In this document: positions 58,978 through 64,000 of the stretch, piece after piece
Layout of the letters: the number at the start of each line of letters is the position of its first letter
How positions within the stretch are numbered: the first letter of the stretch is position 1
Program-made: the position numbers and the translations under genes
Notes under the pieces: model-generated
What the model saw: the letters and a program-made list of their open reading frames with translations, nothing else
The model's database searches: none
Told to the model about the DNA's origin: nothing
NCBI RefSeq assembly: GCF_933775445.1
Contig: NC_065877.1
Location: 1 to 64,000, forward strand
DNA: 64,000 nucleotides
From: Argentina anserina
Lineage: Eukaryota; Streptophyta; Magnoliopsida; Rosales; Rosaceae
Direction of reading: 5' to 3'

Positions 58978-61900
58978 TCAATCATCGTATGTGCAACTTT
59001 GCTGCCCTTCCACAACAGAACCTGACTTCCCAACTTGCCGGGGTGAGGTATTAGGGTTGCTAATTTTACCATTGGGTGGCAAACACCTTTTTGAAAAAAA
59101 GGCGGTAATACTTTTAGGCAGCCCAACACCCTTTTCTGATAAGCAGGAAAAGCAAAAGGCATAATTAGTAAAATACATAATGGAGGTCATCATTTGAAGG
59201 CAGATTTATACATACCCGGAGACGATGACAGGCCAACTTTATCCAGAATTCCTCTCTTAACCTGCATCATTAATTGAACTGTATTATAGCATAAAGGGAT
59301 AATAGAGTACTGCTTAGGTACAGAACCAAGCCTATTAGTTATGCTATTTCATCGGGTGTTCAATATTAGGTGATTCAAACAATAAAACCCAGTTTGACAT
59401 GATTAGCAACTTCCTCTCAAGGTAATAGGCCTAGTACTCATTGTCTGTTCAATTGCATTGCCAGTTAAGAATGTCAATGCCTAAGGTTGGAAATGAAAGT
59501 TGTAAATGAGTGACTCACCCGCCAATGGTTATCCACAAAATCTGATATCTCTCGCACTTTATTCCTCAACTGAGTCTTTGATGCAGCTGGGAACTTCTGC
59601 TGCAAAGCTTGTAACAATTTATTGATACTTTGGGAGCAGCACGACTGAATAACAGACACCTGAAATTGCAGTATCATTTTCAGTAACTATGAACAAATTT
59701 AAGCAGAATTCAAGAGTAAACCACCCAACTCCTATACTTCCTATCTAATACTGTTAGAGAGATTCCCTCTCCACAATCAAAACTGATTGAGTGATTATAC
59801 CCTAAAACAAATACCCTAAAACTTCATGAAGAATTTCTGAGCTCAAATGTAGAATGGCATCAGTACTTACTAATGCAGGAAGATCTGATTCCAGAATAAC
59901 AGTCACAGCAAAGCCTGATTTGATACCGCATTTGCCATTTGACATGTGTTTATCTTCGTCTTGTGTGCCATCCACTGATATCTCCACCAATGAGTCACCA
60001 GGAAAAACATGCATACTCAAAGCTTGCAAGCACATCTGTTCCAACTTAGAAGTACCACTTAGATCTTGAGCTATTAACAAAGATGCCTTCTCATGCATCA
60101 AGTTTGATATGATTAAAGGTTGATTTTTCTGAAGAGCACGTTCTGTCAAACTTCCTAAATACTTTTGCTGCCTAAGCAAAGAAGAAAATTTCACGCTCTC
60201 TGAATCTTGCTTAGAACTGGGCAAATTGGTTTCTACAATTGTGATATCAGTTTCCATTCTGTCCACTTCTACTCCCTGCATTTATCGAACAAGCAAGTGT
60301 CAAATAGATAATTTAGAGCTATATATTCTGTATTCATGAATATAAGTGTGTGTGTGTACATACTACACAATACATATACACACACATATATACATACATA
60401 CATATATATATAAGCAACATGAAGAATTTGAGAAGTTTAAAGCAGCTCAAATAACCTTTTCACCCAATAAGTAAATGAAACTTATATTATTTTAGGTAAG
60501 TCCTGTAATTTTATAAGTAAGTTCATGCATAAATGATATTTAATAAGAACTGATTCTCAAATACCATCACAAGGAAGATTGGCATGTAATAGAACAAGTA
60601 GATAAGATTACTTCTCCATGTGGATTCACACTATAGAAACACAGTCCTTAGACAATACACTACTAAGCAGGAGCGAAGTTTAGGAATGTAGTCACCTAAT
60701 AAAAGTACAATGTTAACATACTCTTGAACCAGAAAATGACAGAAAGAAGATGAGCGTATGGATGAACTTCAATTCCTATATAATAAGTTAATGCAAATGA
60801 AAGTATTTTGATTCTTGGGAGTCCCGAATATTCAAATCCTTAATATTATGTAACAGAATGATAAATCACCATGAAACTGAATGGAAGTGACTGTGGAGCA
60901 CACTATCCTTTCCATTCCCTTCTTTTCCACAAAAGAAGAGAGCAGGCAAGTTTCACAGGTAGATGCATTTGTAAACAAAATATCAGGTTTCAATACATAC
61001 TTTACATGCCATGACATAACATGTCTGTGCACAAACCTTACAACTACATTTTTTGCTAATCAGGTGTTAGTGGACATCCAATGATCCTTTCGGAATATTA
61101 TTAAATTGAAAAGCAGCATCACAGTTCCTCACCTCATTTTCCGAGAGATACCCATCTGGTACAAAAAAACCATCTTCACTTTCGTCTTCATCATCAGCTT
61201 TTGAACATCCCTCTTCTAAACTTTCTCCTTCCTCTTCTTTGTCACAATCAGAGAGGCTCTCACCAGGATCCTCCTGTGACAATGAAACAGTTGTTATGGG
61301 CAAATCATTTCATACCTGTAGACTACATTTCTAAAATCAGCACACAACTTACCTCTTCCCAGTCCGCATCACTATCAATATCATAATCCAAGTCCGGGTC
61401 CTTCCTAAGAGGATGACATGGTCCAACAACATGACTGAAATATAAGATCGCAAGAATACATCAGAGTGATAATAAGCACTTTGTTGGTGAGCCTTCAGAG
61501 TCACTACTATTAATTGGGCAACCAGAAAAAAAGTTTCTGCACTTCATAATATATGATTCAAATGCACAAGTGCATCAGGCCTTGTTAAATTTTGTTTTGG
61601 AAATAAAAATCCCTTTGTTTTCAGAAGGTACAAGAAATTGCCTTAATTCAGGGTAAGCTTTTTTTCTCTATGAAGAATGCCACCATAACACATTAATTGA
61701 AGTTAAGAAGAGAGTACATATTGCAATTCCTACGTAAATGGAAGTCTACTTCCCAATAACAACTAACAAATTCAAACCAATCCGACAGTACTTTCTTGCT
61801 TATCTTTAACGATTGTACCAAAACGTCCGATTAAAATGATACAATTATACGTTAAAAGGCATCCAACCACTTACGTCTTATGATCAATACAAGCCTACAA

Positions 61901-64000
61901 CAGCTAACGTATAAAGATTTATGTGCAAACATTGGTGTGTTTCCAACTAATTACAGGAAACTTTTCAGGTATATCTGCTATGTGAAACTTCAACAGCGGT
62001 CAAAGAAGATTGATCATATACTGAATTTGACGTGTGTACATTCCAGACACAGTGTGTGCACAATGTATGTCACTTAGACTCACTCAACTAAAATTATGAA
62101 AGAGAAGCTCACCTTTTCTTCGACCATATGCCATAAAAAGCAGGTCTATGGCTCTTATAAAATTGTAACAACTGCTTTCTTGATTTGAACTTCTTGACCT
62201 CAGCCAGAATTTGACATGATATGTCTTCATTAACAGGTTCTCCCCATCTATCAACCAGTTTCTCCATATCATCACCATGGACTAGTCCTTTACTGATTGT
62301 AAGCTTAAGTTCTTTAAACAGCTCACTCTTAGGCTTCCGACGTATTCCCCAACTTTGATTTCTGTTTAAACGAATAGAATGACCGCAATGGCGCCAAGAA
62401 GACAAGTGTGACCTGCAATTTGGAGAAAACCTGTCAGTATTCTCAGAGAAGATACAATATTAGTGGTTCTATGATTTCAGCATATGCAGCCGACCTGCGG
62501 ATATCTTCAGCATTAAATTTGTCAATGGATGAAAAAGTGTGGTCCATTGATTGAGTGACTGCGTCCGGCAAATTCTCCTCGTTCTTACTTGCTGATATAG
62601 ATGTGGTTCCTATAGTTGGCAATTGGTCATTCTGGCATGCAGGGCTGGGTTTGGTTCTTTTTAGAAAACGATCCATGATTGAAGCTTGTTTTTTTATGGA
62701 AAGTTGATCTTTTAGTTTAGCTTCTTCTTTCTCCCGGCGCCGTTGTTCTTTTTCAGCATCTTCTTGCTGCTTCCTCCGTAGTTTCCTTATTTCAGACTCT
62801 TCTTTTTTCTGACGCTTGTCATTTTTTTGGGACTCCTCTAGCAGCCGCTTTTGCTCCTTCTCCTGAATACCTCAATAGTTCAAAACAAGAGAACTAAAAA
62901 GCAAAAACTCAACAATGATTATGGCAACAGATAACTTACATTTAGAACCTCTTCTTTTTGACGCTCACGTTCTAATCTTTGTTTCTCTTTCTCAGTCTCT
63001 CGTTTATCTCGCTCCATTTGTTTGATTTGCAGTTTCTCTTCCCTTTTTGCTTCCTTTTTTACCCTACAGTAAGCAAACAAACATAAGAATATAAAATTTG
63101 AAACAGTAATACAGATACTCGCGCATATACATACATATCTGCACTATTTTTCAGCAATAGGCGGTCGATTAATGAGCGAATCTTTGTCTCACAGGAAGCG
63201 TTATCGATCATTTCTGATGCCTTCATCAGGTCATGAATGTAGCTTTGATCACTATCCGGCTTTTGTAATGCCATTATCATTGCTATAACAAACACAGACA
63301 CCAGTAATTCAGAATCGACCAATTGAACTCAATGCAGACAAAAATACCAGAATAAAACGTGCACAGGTATTCAATTGAAGCATGGAATGTCGGCCAGCAC
63401 TAATTCAGAGTCCAATGAAAATGAATAAAATAGAACTACATATAAAAGTGGTCATGTATACACATCATAAATGCTAAAAAGCCCTCCTCTCAAAGACTGA
63501 AACATGCTCAACAAGGTTGAAAGTTTTGTTGCACTACTTCACATAAAGCTAATCAGGCCCCAATTCCCAAGTCAAATCAGACACTTGACGTAGAAAATCA
63601 GCAGCTTGCAGCCCTGCTTTCTAGAAAAGCATTGTCATATGTTCCAAATTTCGACATAATAACACTCAAGAGCAGATAAATGAACACCAACGTGATTTCC
63701 TATCTTTCTACTTCCAACATACTTGCAATACAATTTGAGATTCTGGGCCACTTAACTCATTGAAATTAAATTTTGGGAGGAATGATCTAACAGATGCATG
63801 GTATGAACTATAAGTCTAACAAAATAGTTCTGATATCCCCCTTTCAAAAAATAAAAATCGGATATCCCACCACAGGTTACAGACAGGGAACTCAGCTCAT
63901 GATAAAAAAAAAAAAAAACATAGTTCTTCACAGACAAGTTGTTATATTGCTCAACAGCAGCAAAATGATGCTAAAATAATATTATTGGTGATTCTATTAA
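58978..64000 (-). CDS. FAS1: FAS1, large subunit of chromatin assembly factor 1 (5' end outside window)
   Basis: FAS1 is the large CAF-1 subunit and, with FAS2 and MSI1, deposits H3-H4 on replicating DNA. In transcript order the visible exons begin near 63140-63290 (LMKASEMIDNASCETKIRSL). Next come 62940-63064 and about 62680-62870, a highly charged coiled coil rich in K, E and R (KER region). About 62500-62676 follows (SIMDRFLKRTK), then about 62110-62413 (KLLQF-like LLQFYKSHRPAFYGIW, preceded by WGEPVNEDISC). About 61372-61438 (HPLRKDPDLDYDIDSDADWEE) and about 61130-61275 (ESLSDCDKEEEGE ... FFVPDGYLSENE) form the acidic histone-binding stretch. Exons at about 60280-59850, 59519-59660, 59216-59261 and 58978-59135 close the gene with a winged-helix-like region and ITAFFSKRCLPPN; the stop is at 58978. 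The N-terminal exons lie beyond 64000, and 63293-64000 is intron. Confidence 0.92.
60345..60412. repeat. Mixed TG/CA/TA microsatellite in a FAS1 intron
   Basis: A run of TGTG, then CACA, then CATA/TATA units. Confidence 0.8.

Noticed and set aside
1..64000. CRISPR array, bacterial operon or integrated virus
   Set aside because: The direct repeats found are telomeric, microsatellite or transposon-derived; no cas genes, no prokaryotic gene structure and no viral protein domains were seen.

Overview
The window is the left end of a plant chromosome. It opens with about 1.68 kb of CCCTAAA repeats, the Arabidopsis-type telomere read on the C-rich strand, and passes within about 0.9 kb into ordinary gene-bearing DNA. 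Introns are AT-rich with GT-AG borders, and the proteins are flowering-plant types (SYN4, FRA3, AS2/LOB, ELF9, FAS1). A core eudicot is well supported. The repeat style (long chromovirus-like LTRs, many foldback MITEs, GA/CT microsatellites) would fit Rosaceae, but that is only a weak inference.

Layout. 1-1682 telomere; 2597-11708 (-) SYN4/RAD21-type cohesin kleisin, transcribed toward the telomere; 11.7-14.7 kb spacer with transposon debris; 14706-22706 (-) FRA3-like WD40 inositol-polyphosphate 5-phosphatase; 22989-25354 (+) basic, proline-rich protein of the 'DYDW...TPLFPSLE' family, divergent from FRA3; 25.4-32.7 kb repeats, including a 2.7-kb solo LTR with a perfect target duplication; 33989-34750 (+) ASYMMETRIC LEAVES 2 with a probable 5'-UTR intron; 34.8-46.2 kb gene-poor DNA with tandem foldback MITEs, a minisatellite, a broken LINE-type gene and two more foldback elements; 46236-53841 (-) ELF9/TatSF1-like splicing factor with a complete 13-exon model of 464 aa; 54458-55024 (+) four-pass membrane protein, head to head with ELF9; 55.4-57.1 kb a giant hairpin and a hAT relic; 58978 to the right edge (-) FAS1, the large CAF-1 subunit, with its 5' end outside the window.

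The genes do not form one pathway, and I found no operon-like or evidently new system. From memory of Arabidopsis locus numbers, SYN4, ELF9 and the membrane protein are neighbours on chromosome 5, whereas FRA3, AS2 and FAS1 lie near one another on chromosome 1. Here the two sets are interleaved, which suggests an undivided ancestral block. The most unusual sequence events are inside ELF9: a piece of intron 8 has been copied into intron 1 with a 28-bp flanking duplication, and each copy later took a different insertion. The cohesin gene ending about 0.9 kb from the telomere is also notable.

Positions come from counting the printed sequence. Splice sites were chosen by GT-AG and reading frame, so a boundary may be off by a base or so.
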